Below, piece by piece: positions 54,850-64,000 of a stretch of DNA of 64,000 nt. The position numbers were made by a program, and so were the translations under genes. Below the pieces are notes generated by a model. It was given only the letters and a program-made list of their open reading frames with translations, was not told where the DNA came from and ran no database searches. The stretch is from CAZMNY01 sp964567745 (GTDB taxonomy: Bacteria > Planctomycetota > Planctomycetia > Pirellulales > Pirellulaceae). The stretch lies in the NCBI GenBank assembly GCA_964567745.1, contig CAZMNY010000005.1:186001-250000 (forward strand), written 5' to 3'. How positions within the stretch are numbered: the first letter of the stretch is position 1; each line of letters opens with the position of its first letter.

Positions 54850-55866
54850 ATGCATTCCAGCCAGTCAACAAGGTCTTTCACGCGTCGAACGTTTCTCAGC
54901 GGATCGATCGCCGGCGTTATGGCGAGTGGCGTCCAAGCTGACGATAAGACGCGTCCAGAGAGCCCGGCCAAGAAGGCTCGAATTGCAATTACGCTCGACC
55001 TCGAGATGAGTCGCAAGTATCCCAGGCGCGACATGCTCGAGTGGGATTATCAGAAGGGAAACTTGAACGAGCCGACAAAGAAGCATTCGCTCGACGCCGC
55101 TCGAATCGCCAAGGAACGGGGTGGTTTGATCCACTATTTTTGCGTCGGTCGTGTCTTGGAGCAACCCAATATCGAGTGGTTGAAACAGATCGCCGCGATG
55201 GGACACCCCGTGGGAAATCACACCTACGATCATGTCAACGTGTGGTCCACGAAGCCGGAGCAAACTCAATTCCGATTTCAGCGATCGCCGTGGCTCATTC
55301 GAGGCAAAACGACTCACGAGATCATTCGGGAAAACATTCGCATCACGACATTGGCGTTGAAGCAACGCGCGGGCATTGACGCCGACGGATTCCGAACACC
55401 GGGCGGTTCGAACGCCGCACTCGACGGTCGCGAAGATCTCCAACAATTGCTGCTCGACGCCGGCTTCACCTGGGTCAGCTCTAAGTATCCGCGGCACAAG
55501 AGCAGCAAAGCGGGAACGGAGCCGACGAAAGACGTCTTCGCGTCGATTCGGGCCGCCTTGCAGCAAGCGCAGCCGTATGTCTACCCGACCGGTTTGATTG
55601 AGATCCCGATGAGCCCGATCAGCGATGTTGGCGCTTTTCGCACCAGCCGTTGGAAGCTCGCCCATTTCCTAAAGTCGGTGCGTCAATGTGTTGAATGGGC
55701 AATCGAGAAACGAGCCGTATTCGATTTCCTCTGCCACCCTTCCATTATGTACGTGGAAGATCCCAAGTTTGAAACCGTCAAATTGATTTGCGACTTAGTG
55801 AACCAGGCGCGCGACAAAGCGGAAATCGTCGGCCTAAGCACAATTGCACAGCATGTGGCGAAGTGA
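54850..55866 (+). CDS. Tat-exported polysaccharide deacetylase
   Basis: A 338-residue NodB/CE4-type protein with a Tat leader (TRRTFLSGSIAGVMASG). The metal triad is visible as Asp in ITLDLEM and the two histidines in GHPVGNHTYDHV; FRTPGGSN gives the Arg of motif 3 and FDFLCHPS the final His. CE4 enzymes remove N- or O-acetyl groups from chitin, peptidoglycan or other sugars. It lies directly behind the MITE and downstream of the sulfatase fusion, so both may act on the same sulfated, acetylated glycan. Confidence 0.9.
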   Translation: MHSSQSTRSFTRRTFLSGSIAGVMASGVQADDKTRPESPAKKARIAITLDLEMSRKYPRRDMLEWDYQKGNLNEPTKKHSLDAARIAKERGGLIHYFCVGRVLEQPNIEWLKQIAAMGHPVGNHTYDHVNVWSTKPEQTQFRFQRSPWLIRGKTTHEIIRENIRITTLALKQRAGIDADGFRTPGGSNAALDGREDLQQLLLDAGFTWVSSKYPRHKSSKAGTEPTKDVFASIRAALQQAQPYVYPTGLIEIPMSPISDVGAFRTSRWKLAHFLKSVRQCVEWAIEKRAVFDFLCHPSIMYVEDPKFETVKLICDLVNQARDKAEIVGLSTIAQHVAK

Positions 55867-55954
55867 CAAGAGACTGTCTCGGTCGCCTCGTTGCCCAATG
55901 TGACGATTGACATTTCTTCTTTTGTGGATTCTCGTGTTTTTTGCGGCTCGACCC

Positions 55955-56590
55955 TTACTCGTCAAACGAAGTTGGCCACGAATGACGCGCTGCATTGTAA
56001 GGAACAAGCTTGCCGGAATCCGTGTCGAGTATCGCGTAACGGCGCTCGCAAAGTGCGCCGATGACCACAAAGTGCTGACCGTCGGCTAAAGAAAGAGGTC
56101 GTTTGCCGCTCCAGTCGTCAATTCCCTCTGGTGTGGCCGCCAACCACTTATGGTAATGACCGACAAACATTAGTCTGTTGGGAACAGCGCTGAAAATGCG
56201 TTCCAGGTTGCCATGTTCATTCGGCGGTCCCTCAAAGTACCAAAGGTCGGTAAGTTCGTTGGGGTCAAGCCAAGGTTCTATGTGGGTGAAGTGGCAGCCA
56301 GCGAATTCGAGCCGGGGACAGAGTGACGTCATGAATTCAATCACATTGTCGCTGTACCTCGAACGCACGTCGGCGTCGGGTTGCGAACTCAGCCCGTAAT
56401 CGTGATTGCCCCAGACGCCGATCGCGTTTGCTTCAGCGAGCATTCGGCAAGTTGCCTCTATTGGTTCCCCCACCGAAAACACGTCACCGATCACAACGAC
56501 TTGGTCCACACGCTCATCCTCAAAGCGATTGAGCGCGATCTCAAGGTGATCGACGTCTTCATGGATGTCGGTTACGAGGCCTAGTTTCAT
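55955..56590 (-). CDS. Cytoplasmic metallophosphoesterase
   Basis: A 211-residue calcineurin-like phosphoesterase without signal peptide. All motifs are in order: DIHED (DxH), VVIGDVFS (GD), VWGNHDYG (GNHD), and GHYHKW (GHxH) near the C terminus, with a single His in GCHFTHIEP between them. The family includes phosphodiesterases such as YfcE-like enzymes; the substrate is unknown. The ATG at 56590 directly precedes KLGLVTDIH; an upstream in-frame ATG at 56608 is possible. It converges on the deacetylase gene. Confidence 0.88.
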   Translation of the reverse strand: MKLGLVTDIHEDVDHLEIALNRFEDERVDQVVVIGDVFSVGEPIEATCRMLAEANAIGVWGNHDYGLSSQPDADVRSRYSDNVIEFMTSLCPRLEFAGCHFTHIEPWLDPNELTDLWYFEGPPNEHGNLERIFSAVPNRLMFVGHYHKWLAATPEGIDDWSGKRPLSLADGQHFVVIGALCERRYAILDTDSGKLVPYNAARHSWPTSFDE

Positions 56591-56714
56591 GGTTCGTGTC
56601 CTGCCCAATCCACGATCGAATCGTTGATGCGCGCAGAAGAAGAGTTCAAATGCACTTCACGGACCATGGCAAGCCAGTGGCGCACAAATCTTGCATCCGC
56701 AAATGATGCTTCGA

Positions 56715-58079
56715 TCAGCCGTCGATCAATTCGTTGATTGCGCCGGTGCTGTCTGCGAATCCGTCTAGCTGCATCCCCATCGCGTTGGCCTGAGTCAACC
56801 AGAGATTGGCCAGCGGAGTCTTGTCTCGCAAGTTGAGATGTTTGCCGGTTCGCAGTTTTCCGCCGCCGGAGCCAGCGAGGATGATCGGCAGATCGTTGTA
56901 CTGGTGGGTGGCGCCATCGCCGAGCCCGCTGCCGTAGGTCAGCAAGGTGTTGTCGAGCAACGTGCTTCCATCTGACTGCCGAATCGCCTCCATTTTCTCG
57001 ACAAGGTAGACGAACTGCTCCATGTGAAAACGATCAACTCGCATGAGATCGCCGAGGAACTTCGCCTGGTTGTGCGACATTTGATGATGGCTTCGAGGCT
57101 TGTCAAAAAGACTCTCGTACAAGTACGGCGTATCCCATCTTTCTGGACCGATCATGAAGCTCGCCACATTGGTGAGCCCCGTTTGCAGAGCGACGACCAT
57201 CAAGTCCCCCATGAGCCGAATGTACTCGCCGCGCGGTAAGCGAGACGCCGGAGGCTCGTCAACCGAGACCTTCGCCAACTCGTTCTTCATCGATTCGAGC
57301 CGGTCCATCTGTCGTTCCATCGTCCGCAACGAATCGAAGAACTCGGCGAATTTCTGGCGGTCCTCGTGAGCCAAACCGCGTTTCATATCGCGGGCGTCTT
57401 CAAGAACGAGGTCCGTAATGTTGCGAAGCTTTTTCGTTTCCTGCGTACCGAACAGTCGGCGATACATCTTTCGCGGATCGCGAATTGACGGTGCCACATG
57501 GCCTGTTCCGTACCACGAGATGTTGTCGAAATAGATCGACTCCTTATTGTCTCTGTGGCTGTTGCAACTGAATTCCAGAGTTCGAAAGGGAGTCGTTGAT
57601 CCTATCTTGTCGGCAACAATGTGATCCAGTGTCCGGTCGAGCGGCCATGCTGAGCGCTTGATCGTAAACGGCGCGGCGCTGCTTAGAAAACATGATGCGC
57701 ACTGAGCGTGGACGTCCGTTCCTTGCTGAAACGTTCGATCGAGCCCGGTGATGAGCGTGACTTTGTCTTTCACTTTTTGCAGCGGCGCCAGCGTTGGCGT
57801 GGTCGGCAACGGACCGAACCCCAGGGGGAGCTTTTTGTCTCTGGGGATCTCGATTTGATTGCTGCTGAACTTGGGAATCGCCGCGTTCTGCTCGCCTGGA
57901 AAAAATCCTCGTCGCACGACGCCGATCGGCACATAGAAGAACACCATTCGTTGTGCGGGATTGTCCACAATCGACGCGCCGGCAAGGCTCTCCATCCACG
58001 GCAGTGCGAGCGCTGCTCCGCCCACGCCGTGCAGAAACGATCGTCGGTTGGTGTGTTGAGTTGATTCGATGATGGGCAT
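56715..58079 (-). CDS. DUF1552 Tat-exported protein
   Basis: A 454-residue DUF1552 protein with a Tat leader (NRRSFLHGVGGAALALPWM). Family blocks are RMVFFYVPIGVVRRGFFP, DVHAQCASCFLSSA, YGTGHVAPSIRDPRKMYRRL and LLTYGSGLGDGATHQYNDLP. The biochemical role of DUF1552 is unknown, but it nearly always follows a DUF1592/DUF1588-type cytochrome, as here (63 bp gap). The two likely form an operon with a role in the periplasm. Confidence 0.92.
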   Translation of the reverse strand: MPIIESTQHTNRRSFLHGVGGAALALPWMESLAGASIVDNPAQRMVFFYVPIGVVRRGFFPGEQNAAIPKFSSNQIEIPRDKKLPLGFGPLPTTPTLAPLQKVKDKVTLITGLDRTFQQGTDVHAQCASCFLSSAAPFTIKRSAWPLDRTLDHIVADKIGSTTPFRTLEFSCNSHRDNKESIYFDNISWYGTGHVAPSIRDPRKMYRRLFGTQETKKLRNITDLVLEDARDMKRGLAHEDRQKFAEFFDSLRTMERQMDRLESMKNELAKVSVDEPPASRLPRGEYIRLMGDLMVVALQTGLTNVASFMIGPERWDTPYLYESLFDKPRSHHQMSHNQAKFLGDLMRVDRFHMEQFVYLVEKMEAIRQSDGSTLLDNTLLTYGSGLGDGATHQYNDLPIILAGSGGGKLRTGKHLNLRDKTPLANLWLTQANAMGMQLDGFADSTGAINELIDG

Positions 58080-58142
58080 AGTGACTCAATACTCCGAATA
58101 CTCGCAGTGAACGACGCACCTACCTGCGTTCGTCGACCAATG

Positions 58143-60191
58143 CTACTTGCGAAACGCGTTGCTCAAAACGATATGCTTGATCAGCGCTTTCATACGGTAG
58201 CCATCATTGGCCGTCGCCGAGGCAATCTTGTCAAGCTCGATTGTATCTGCGGTCGTGACTTCACGCGCGAGCGAAAACGACAACAAGTGTGAGGCGAAGC
58301 CACGCGTGAATCGATCCTTCTCGGCGAGGATAGCGTCCTTGAAGCCCGCGATGTCGCCATACGGATGTTCGCCGAATAACCTTCCTTGAGTCTCGATGTC
58401 GCGATCGTTTTCGTATCGCTCGCGCCATTTTCCGGTCGGTCCGTAGTTCTCTAGAGCAAATCCAAGCGGATCAATTCGCTCGTGGCACCCTGCGCAACTG
58501 GCTCGCTCGCGATGGAGCACCAGTCGTTCGCGCAGAGTGAGATTTTTCTCGTCGTCGGGCGGCTGCTCATCCAACGGAGGCACGTCCGCTGGGGGCGGCG
58601 GAGGCGGACTGTTGAAGATGACCGTCGCCAACCAAGCTCCTCGAGTGATCGGCTTCGTCCGCTCCGTCCCGGACGTCATCGTCATGATCGCGGCAGTCGT
58701 AATCACACCACCCTCTCGCCGATCTTTCACCGGCACGCGAGTGAATGGCAAAGCTGTTACTGGATTCTGGCGGTCGTTGAGTTTCGCGTTGTTGCCGTAG
58801 TAGAGCCGATCGAGTCGCGCGCTGCGGTAACTGAAGTCGGAATCGATAAGCTGCAATATCGACCGATCCTCAATGACAATCGTCTCGAACACCAGCAAGG
58901 GCTCCAGCATCATATGCATGCTGGTGCGATACTTGGAAAAATAGAAGTCAGCGAACCGCTCGCGATTGGGCACCGACGAGATGATTCGCTCAAGCTGCAA
59001 CCACTGCGATGGAAAGCTGTCGCAGAACCGCTTCAACTTCTTGTCTGTCAGCATACGCTCAACTTGCTGCTCGAGCACTTTTGGGTTGCCGAGTGTTCCG
59101 TCAGAGGCAAGGTCGAGCAGCGTGTCGTCCGGCAGGCTGCCCCAGAGAAAGAACGACAGCCGCGCAGCCAGCTCGAAATTGTCTATCGGGTCCGCCGCAT
59201 CTTGGCGCGAGGCATACAAATAGAGGAATCGAGGCGAAGCGATGACTGCTGAAGCCGTCGCCTTCATCGCCTCTGTGAAACTGTCGTCATTTTCGATCCG
59301 ATGCATCGCGAAGTCGGCGTAGCGAGTTAGCGTGGCCTTATCGACCTCGATTCGAAACGCCTTTCGAAGCAGGGGCTTTAGCCGGTCTCGAACAACTTGC
59401 CTGGCGTTCGCGTCCGCAGGCGGTTCGGCAAAGAAGGTCGGCCAGATACCGACAGTCTTCGGCCCGAAGTCCGGACTGTTCACGATCGACTGACTTAGTC
59501 GCATGAACGATTCGAGCAACAGCGGCGAAAGGGAAAGATGGTCCCCTCGATTGTCAAAGCCATGCTCGGCTCGGAGGTCTTGAGGAAATGGAGTTACGCC
59601 CGCTAGTCTCGGTTCAATCAATTGCGACTTACCGAGCGGTCGGCTGCCGACGTGGACGACTGGAGCCATCTTGCCCGACGCCGGCTGGAAGTAATTTCGA
59701 TGCTCTCGCATCATCCGCTCGGGAAGCGTGAAGACGACGCGTTTTAGCTGGAACAAATCATCGACCGCGTTGCTGTATTGAAACCGATTCATTCGCCGAA
59801 TCGGCGTTCGCTTCGATAAGGCGGCGTTCGAAATCGCCGTTCGCAGCATCTTTTTGAGTTCAACAACCACTTTGGCTCGGTCTTTGGCCGACGGCTGCGG
59901 TTCGTCTTCCGGCGGCATCTCGCCCAAATCGAGAACGTCGATGAATGTCTCGATCATCTCTGGATGCGTTGAAAGCGCAGCGCTATCAAGCTTGACCAGA
60001 TTCACATCTCCCTCGACTTCGTCCCCACCGTGACATCGCACGCAGTACTCGCGCATCACCGGCTTGATGATTGTCTCAAACGGGTCGTTCGCTCGCCCGG
60101 GTTTAGCCAGCAAGGCTGTCGGCGCTAAGGAGAGAAGAACAAAACGGATTGCGTTCCGCCATTTCGGTCGTTTCGCCGCTCGCTTCATCAA
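58143..60191 (-). CDS. Secreted DUF1592/DUF1588/DUF1585-type c-type cytochrome
   Basis: A 682-residue exported protein. The leader (FVLLSLAPTALLAKPGRA) is followed by a PSCyt-type domain with heme site CVRCH near 50. The DUF1587/DUF1595/DUF1592/DUF1588/DUF1585 series follows, with RFQYSNAVDDLF, SFFLWGSLPDDTLLDLAS, KRFCDSFPSQWLQL, a second heme-type site CAGCH near 570 (RASCAGCHERIDPLGFALE) and ATANDGYRMKALIKHIVLS. A Pro-rich segment occurs before the CAGCH. It is upstream of and co-oriented with the DUF1552 gene. Confidence 0.92.
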   Translation of the reverse strand: MMKRAAKRPKWRNAIRFVLLSLAPTALLAKPGRANDPFETIIKPVMREYCVRCHGGDEVEGDVNLVKLDSAALSTHPEMIETFIDVLDLGEMPPEDEPQPSAKDRAKVVVELKKMLRTAISNAALSKRTPIRRMNRFQYSNAVDDLFQLKRVVFTLPERMMREHRNYFQPASGKMAPVVHVGSRPLGKSQLIEPRLAGVTPFPQDLRAEHGFDNRGDHLSLSPLLLESFMRLSQSIVNSPDFGPKTVGIWPTFFAEPPADANARQVVRDRLKPLLRKAFRIEVDKATLTRYADFAMHRIENDDSFTEAMKATASAVIASPRFLYLYASRQDAADPIDNFELAARLSFFLWGSLPDDTLLDLASDGTLGNPKVLEQQVERMLTDKKLKRFCDSFPSQWLQLERIISSVPNRERFADFYFSKYRTSMHMMLEPLLVFETIVIEDRSILQLIDSDFSYRSARLDRLYYGNNAKLNDRQNPVTALPFTRVPVKDRREGGVITTAAIMTMTSGTERTKPITRGAWLATVIFNSPPPPPPADVPPLDEQPPDDEKNLTLRERLVLHRERASCAGCHERIDPLGFALENYGPTGKWRERYENDRDIETQGRLFGEHPYGDIAGFKDAILAEKDRFTRGFASHLLSFSLAREVTTADTIELDKIASATANDGYRMKALIKHIVLSNAFRK

Positions 60192-60347
60192 TCAAGCCGC
60201 CTCCTTCGATTCGCCTCCGGCGCGCGACCGTACAAGATCGACGTCTTGCTCCATGATAAACGAACGCCAAACTGTGATCGAGTCGATAGGTCGCATTTCA
60301 CGGACCGTTACGGCGAGAGACCAAGCGGAAGGACAGCGTTTTCGCGG

Positions 60348-61286
60348 CTATTTGGCGTACGCTTTGTAACGAGCGGCAAGTTGTTGTCGCGTTGGGGCGG
60401 CACCTGAACTAACTCGGAATCGATAGCGAAACGTTTGCGTTTCGCCTGCGGCAATCTTGACGACGGTGAACGGCCCGAATCGACCGTAGTCGCGGTAGGC
60501 TGACCAGCGAGCACCCTTTGGATTGCTCGGATGGCTCATGTGCTGGACGGTCCACGGTTCCTCGTCAACTTGAAACGTCTCGGATACCCACGGGAGGTCG
60601 CGATCTTTCTTGGGATCGATTCCGTCTTTGTGGAAGACGTACTTGGCCGATTTGTTCTCGGCAACTTGCTGAGACGGTCGAAATTGAACGCCCGCGTGCT
60701 CGGGATCGCCATTCAATTCGATGTCGCCGTTGACGGCTTTGAGTTGGCTGACAAAATCGATGACGGCGTGAGCATCAGCTTCGGCGACAACGCGATACGT
60801 TCGCGTCTCTTCAATAACTTGCTCGCCGTGATTGCCGACCCAGTTGATGAGGCTGGTGATCGAGGCACCGTTTTGATCGGCCGATTGTTCGATGAACTTG
60901 ACGTGCAATTGCTCTGTATTTCGGACGTGCCACAAGTCGTGACTCTTGCCGCCTTGCTGCAGTTTGTTCCATCCTATGAAGATCCCGCGGTGATGCGGAA
61001 ACTTTCCGCCCGGTCCTTTGGTGAGTGTCGTTTTGCCATTCGCGGCGACGACATGCGCGAAGACTTTGGCCGTGTCAAAGTTCTTCTCTTTCGTCGATTT
61101 GTCTCGCACGTAGACATACCGCAGCAGCGGCCCTCCAGCCGGCGTGACGATATCAAGATGTTCGCCCTTTGAGTCTTTGATCGTGTAGACGTCCGCTGCC
61201 TGTGACTGCGAGCCGCGACACGCGAAGCAGGTCATCGTGGCAAGAAGAGCAAGCGCGACATTGCGGCGAAGTGGCTGGCATCTCAT
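60348..61286 (-). CDS. PmoA-like (DUF6807) exported protein
   Basis: A 312-residue exported protein with a signal peptide (LALLATMTCFACRGSQSQA) and the DUF6807 pattern: GPLLRYVYVRD, PHHRGIFIGWN, WHVRNTEQLHV, EETRTYRV and QFRPSQQVAENKSAKYVF. The family was named for weak similarity to methane monooxygenase subunit A but is a beta-sandwich of unknown function common in planctomycetes and often near glycosidases. The neighbour upstream is the sialidase, 95 bp away in the same orientation. Confidence 0.85.
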   Translation of the reverse strand: MRCQPLRRNVALALLATMTCFACRGSQSQAADVYTIKDSKGEHLDIVTPAGGPLLRYVYVRDKSTKEKNFDTAKVFAHVVAANGKTTLTKGPGGKFPHHRGIFIGWNKLQQGGKSHDLWHVRNTEQLHVKFIEQSADQNGASITSLINWVGNHGEQVIEETRTYRVVAEADAHAVIDFVSQLKAVNGDIELNGDPEHAGVQFRPSQQVAENKSAKYVFHKDGIDPKKDRDLPWVSETFQVDEEPWTVQHMSHPSNPKGARWSAYRDYGRFGPFTVVKIAAGETQTFRYRFRVSSGAAPTRQQLAARYKAYAK

Positions 61287-61381
61287 TGGAAGTGGGCCTC
61301 TGAGTGAAATCGAATGGGCTGGGGTGAGTCAGTTAGCTTAAACGATGTTGAATATCCGATGGGGCGCGTCAGCGCGACGTT

Positions 61382-62515
61382 TCATGGCGTGAGCCATTCT
61401 GGCAACTTGCCGTCTCCGGTTGATTCGCCGGCGAGAAGCCAGGAGAGGTTGAAGCGAGAAACTTTTGAACCGCCGCTTTCGAAGTGGAGATAAATCCATC
61501 CTTCGCTCGGCGTGCCCGGGCGGCCAGCCGCTAGCGATGAATAGGCGCTGGGTCCGTCGAAGACGAGGCGTTTAATGGGCCATGTCTTGCCGCCATCGAA
61601 ACTCGCCCACACGGTGGCTCGCTCGCGACGCGCATTGGACGTGTCGATGTTGCTGAAGATCAGGATATCTCTGCCTGCGACCGGCAATCGCACCAAGCCG
61701 CCCATGCATCCGTAGGAACGATGCTGGTGACCATCGGGCAGCGCGTCGACAATCTTCCAATCCGTCCACGTCTTGCCGCCATCGTTGCTGATGGCCGATC
61801 GACGCCGAGTGTTCCGCGGCCGCTCCTGCCAGTGAATACGCGAGTTGTAGTAAATGCGGCCGTCGGCAAGCTCAACCACACATGCCTCTCCCGTGCCATT
61901 CTCAGGAAACGGCTCGCTCGTCTGCCAGGTCTTCCCGCCATCGTCGCTGAACATCGCGTTCGTGTAGTGTTCCGGCCATTTGCTGCGATCGTTTTTTCCA
62001 GCGTAGTATCGTGTTGGGCGAATCAGCCGGCCCTTGTGTTTGCCGTTCTTTAGCGTGACGCCGTGTTCGTTCATGTGCATCGACGGCAGATTGCCTTTAC
62101 TGTCGGGCTTGATGATCGTGCCTTTGTCCGCCGCCCAAGTCTTGCCGTGATCTTTGCTTCGATAGACCGTCATCGGCGCGGGCGGGTGATGCTCTTCAAC
62201 GAAGGCGAGTATGTCGCCGCTCGTCTCATCGACGGTTGCGCCGCCGCCTTGAAAACCTGAACTGGCGATTGCGGTTTCTTTCTCCCATGTGCGTCCGCCG
62301 TCTGTGCTACGTCTCACTCGAACACTCTTGTTGCCCCATGTGGCTACGACCGAGCCGTCGAGCGCGACAACGATGTTGGGAAAACGTTCCGAGCGAAACA
62401 GTTGCTGAGTTTCCAATTGAGGCTTGGCGAGAAACGACGTGAGACCATCTTGAGCCTGCGCCGTCGACAAGCACATCGTCGCCACTAGCACTAGGAATGC
62501 AAAACATCGTTTCAT
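61382..62515 (-). CDS. Secreted exo-sialidase-like BNR-repeat protein
   Basis: A 377-residue exported six-bladed propeller. After a signal peptide (FLVLVATMCLSTAQA), five Asp-boxes are visible: STDGGRTW, SKDHGKTW, SDDGGKTW, SNDGGKTW and SFDGGKTW. RSERFPNIV carries the Arg of the FRIP-like motif and GRLIRPTRYY and RRERATVW supply further arginines of the expected triad. Sialidases release terminal sialic acid. The Kelch-symporter fusion at 40 kb could import the product. It may form an operon with the DUF6807 gene. Confidence 0.88.
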   Translation of the reverse strand: MKRCFAFLVLVATMCLSTAQAQDGLTSFLAKPQLETQQLFRSERFPNIVVALDGSVVATWGNKSVRVRRSTDGGRTWEKETAIASSGFQGGGATVDETSGDILAFVEEHHPPAPMTVYRSKDHGKTWAADKGTIIKPDSKGNLPSMHMNEHGVTLKNGKHKGRLIRPTRYYAGKNDRSKWPEHYTNAMFSDDGGKTWQTSEPFPENGTGEACVVELADGRIYYNSRIHWQERPRNTRRRSAISNDGGKTWTDWKIVDALPDGHQHRSYGCMGGLVRLPVAGRDILIFSNIDTSNARRERATVWASFDGGKTWPIKRLVFDGPSAYSSLAAGRPGTPSEGWIYLHFESGGSKVSRFNLSWLLAGESTGDGKLPEWLTP

Positions 62516-62576
62516 GTCGAACTCACATTCATTTTGTTTGTGGCGATCTCCTCGCCGTTTCGTCGATTAGGAAACA

Positions 62577-62613
62577 AGACCCCAACGAGCTTGCTCGTTC
62601 GGTGAACCAGATT
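62577..62613 (-). repeat. Dispersed hairpin repeat, copy C (possible terminator)
   Basis: On the minus strand it carries the same hairpin as copies A and B and begins about 61 bp after the stop of the sulfatase gene. It separates the sulfatase from the sialidase, consistent with a transcription stop. Confidence 0.7.
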
Positions 62614-62674
62614 AGTAGCTAGCCAAGCTGTGAGCTGACGGTTTCACCAACTGTCGGACACGTCTCTCCACTGA

Positions 62675-64000
62675 CTAGAACGCCGGCGGCTTCCAATGGG
62701 GAATGCCTTTTTCACGGAGCTGCTTTTCGTAGCGAACCGTTTGAGGTTGCCGGGGCGCGTAGGGGGCATCTTCATTGACCATTAGCGGAACCGTTTCTGC
62801 CCACCAGACATCGTACGCCTTGCGAAGCTTTTTTATCACCTTGGGATGGTCCGCGGAGACATCGCGCTTCTCGTACGGATCGACGGAAATGTCATAGAGC
62901 TCTTTGTTGTTAACAAATCGCCAGCGAGTCGTCCGGACGGCGCAGTTGCGGAACTTGGCGGTGTTCGGATCCGCTCCTTTCGCCCAGCGACCTTGATGGA
63001 CGAACAAGTTGCGATCCTTCCACTTTGCTTTGAGGTCTTCGAGCAGAGGGACGAGTGATCGGCCGTCGATCTGTTGAATGTTGTCCGGAATCTCCGCTCC
63101 AGCGAGACTGGTCAACGTCTTGATCAAATCAATGTGGGCCGTCAGCGCCGAAATGTCGACGCCATTACCCAGTTTTCCCTTCCATCGCCAGAAAGCAGGA
63201 ACATGAGTTCCGCCTTCATAGGGCGACCCCTTACCGGACTTGAAGCCTGCCGTGAACAAGCGAACTGGATCGCCATTTAACTTAGCCCTGCGACCCGCTT
63301 GGCCATTGTCCGTCATGAAGATCACGAGCGTGTCATCCCACGCATCCCACTCGTCGAGTTTCTTTTCGAGCAAGCCCATATTGTCGTCGATGTTCTCGAT
63401 CATCCCGTAGCGGCCCGCAGTGTTGCCATCGTAGCCCAAGTCGAGAAACCGCTTCTTGTACTTTTCAGGCGCGATCATCGGGCCGTGCGGCGCGTTCGTA
63501 CTGATGTAGGCGAAGAAGGGCGTGCCGGATTCCCGTTGCTTTTTCATCCAACCGAGGGCGGCTTGAAAAAAGACGTCGGTGCAAAATCCCTTGGTTTGCT
63601 TAATGGTGTCGTTGTGCAACGCCACAATGTCAAAGTATTTGTCTTTGCGATTTGGCGGAAAGTCGGCACAGCTGCCTTCGTACGATTGGCCGATGCCGCC
63701 CGCGCCGTGAATGAAGACTTCGCTGAATCCGCGATTGTACGGTTGATACGCGTCCTCATCGCCCAAGTGCCACTTGCCGAAAATGCCCGTTTGATATCCC
63801 GCCTTTCGCAACAGTTGCGGCAACGTTGTCGTCGACAGCGCCATCCGCTCGCGCTCTTTAATCGTGTGTGTTACGCCGTTTCGAAATTCATGTCGTCCGC
63901 TCATGATGGCCGATCGAGTCGGCGCACAAGTCGGGCTCACATGGAACTCGGTAAAACGAGTCGACTGAGAATAGAAGTGATCGAGATGCGGCGTCTTGAG
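62675..64000 (-). CDS. Sulfatase, 5' end beyond window
   Basis: At least 441 residues of a sulfatase; the N-terminal part with the first metal motif lies outside. The modification motif CAPTRSAIMSGRH is intact, followed by GIFGKWHLGDEDAY, ISTNAPHGPM, FMTDNGQ and a C-terminal KELYDISVDPYEKRDVS block typical of arylsulfatases. Reading continues past the first visible ATG (63940) into TPHLDHFYSQSTRFTEFHV, proving the gene is longer. The substrate is unknown. Confidence 0.93.
   Translation of the reverse strand, partial: LKTPHLDHFYSQSTRFTEFHVSPTCAPTRSAIMSGRHEFRNGVTHTIKERERMALSTTTLPQLLRKAGYQTGIFGKWHLGDEDAYQPYNRGFSEVFIHGAGGIGQSYEGSCADFPPNRKDKYFDIVALHNDTIKQTKGFCTDVFFQAALGWMKKQRESGTPFFAYISTNAPHGPMIAPEKYKKRFLDLGYDGNTAGRYGMIENIDDNMGLLEKKLDEWDAWDDTLVIFMTDNGQAGRRAKLNGDPVRLFTAGFKSGKGSPYEGGTHVPAFWRWKGKLGNGVDISALTAHIDLIKTLTSLAGAEIPDNIQQIDGRSLVPLLEDLKAKWKDRNLFVHQGRWAKGADPNTAKFRNCAVRTTRWRFVNNKELYDISVDPYEKRDVSADHPKVIKKLRKAYDVWWAETVPLMVNEDAPYAPRQPQTVRYEKQLREKGIPHWKPPAF

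Noticed and set aside
1..64000. tRNA, rRNA or CRISPR arrays
   Set aside because: I found no cloverleaf with a GGTTCGA-type T arm, no rRNA sequence and no regularly spaced direct repeats, though a dedicated tRNA scan was not possible.

Overview
The window looks like chromosomal DNA of a planctomycete, probably of the Pirellulales. The evidence is the density of planctomycete-type genes: paired c-type cytochrome (DUF1549/DUF1553) and DUF1501 proteins, a DUF1592-type/DUF1552 pair, five sulfatase, sialidase or deacetylase genes, an ECF sigma factor joined to a Ser/Thr kinase, and a secreted matrixin with an N-terminal LExR-type motif and a C-terminal dockerin-like segment. No taxonomic marker gene (rRNA) is present, so the assignment is an inference from gene content.

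Left part (1-10.3 kb): the 3' part of an NhaA antiporter; a three-gene minus-strand cluster of membrane-fusion (HlyD-type) proteins, one with GAF domains and one fused to an M50-type zinc protease; a LarA/DUF2088-like gene; a SUKH-like gene; then a gene-poor stretch in which a minus-strand promoter and a strong intrinsic terminator bracket a possible ~310 nt RNA. Two small mobile remnants follow, both bounded by CTAG: a 109 bp MITE (second copy at 54.7 kb) and a 151 bp relic of an IS5-type element.

Replication block (10.9-17 kb): dnaA, dnaN, dciA (DUF721) and gyrB in the classical order but without recF. DnaA has no recognisable domain I and an altered Walker B. The 430 bp between dnaA and dnaN carries DnaA-box-like and TTGTCGAC motifs and is the best candidate for oriC.

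Accessory catabolic region (17-43 kb): an anti-sigma-like/EF-hand protein, then a translationally coupled block (esterase, sulfatase, two enolase-superfamily proteins) with CTG-rich codons that looks acquired; a truncated beta-lactamase-like gene; a metallophosphoesterase-like protein; an enolase-superfamily gene behind a promoter with an overlapping palindromic operator; two broken GH117-like genes; two PSCyt/DUF1501 operons; an exported amidohydrolase; and a Kelch mutarotase-sodium symporter fusion that, with the sialidase at 61-62 kb, suggests sialic acid use.

Right part (43-64 kb): an ECF sigma/Ser-Thr kinase/matrixin operon, a di-heme peroxidase with a clean terminator, a P-loop kinase, a decayed PAS sensor kinase, a sulfatase-DUF1080 fusion, a polysaccharide deacetylase, a phosphoesterase, the DUF1552/DUF1592-type pair, a PmoA-like protein, a sialidase and a sulfatase running off the right edge. 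A ~37 bp hairpin repeat lies just downstream of three genes in the same orientation relative to each gene and may be a dispersed terminator element. Taken together the region suggests a marine or particle-associated degrader of sulfated and sialylated polysaccharides.
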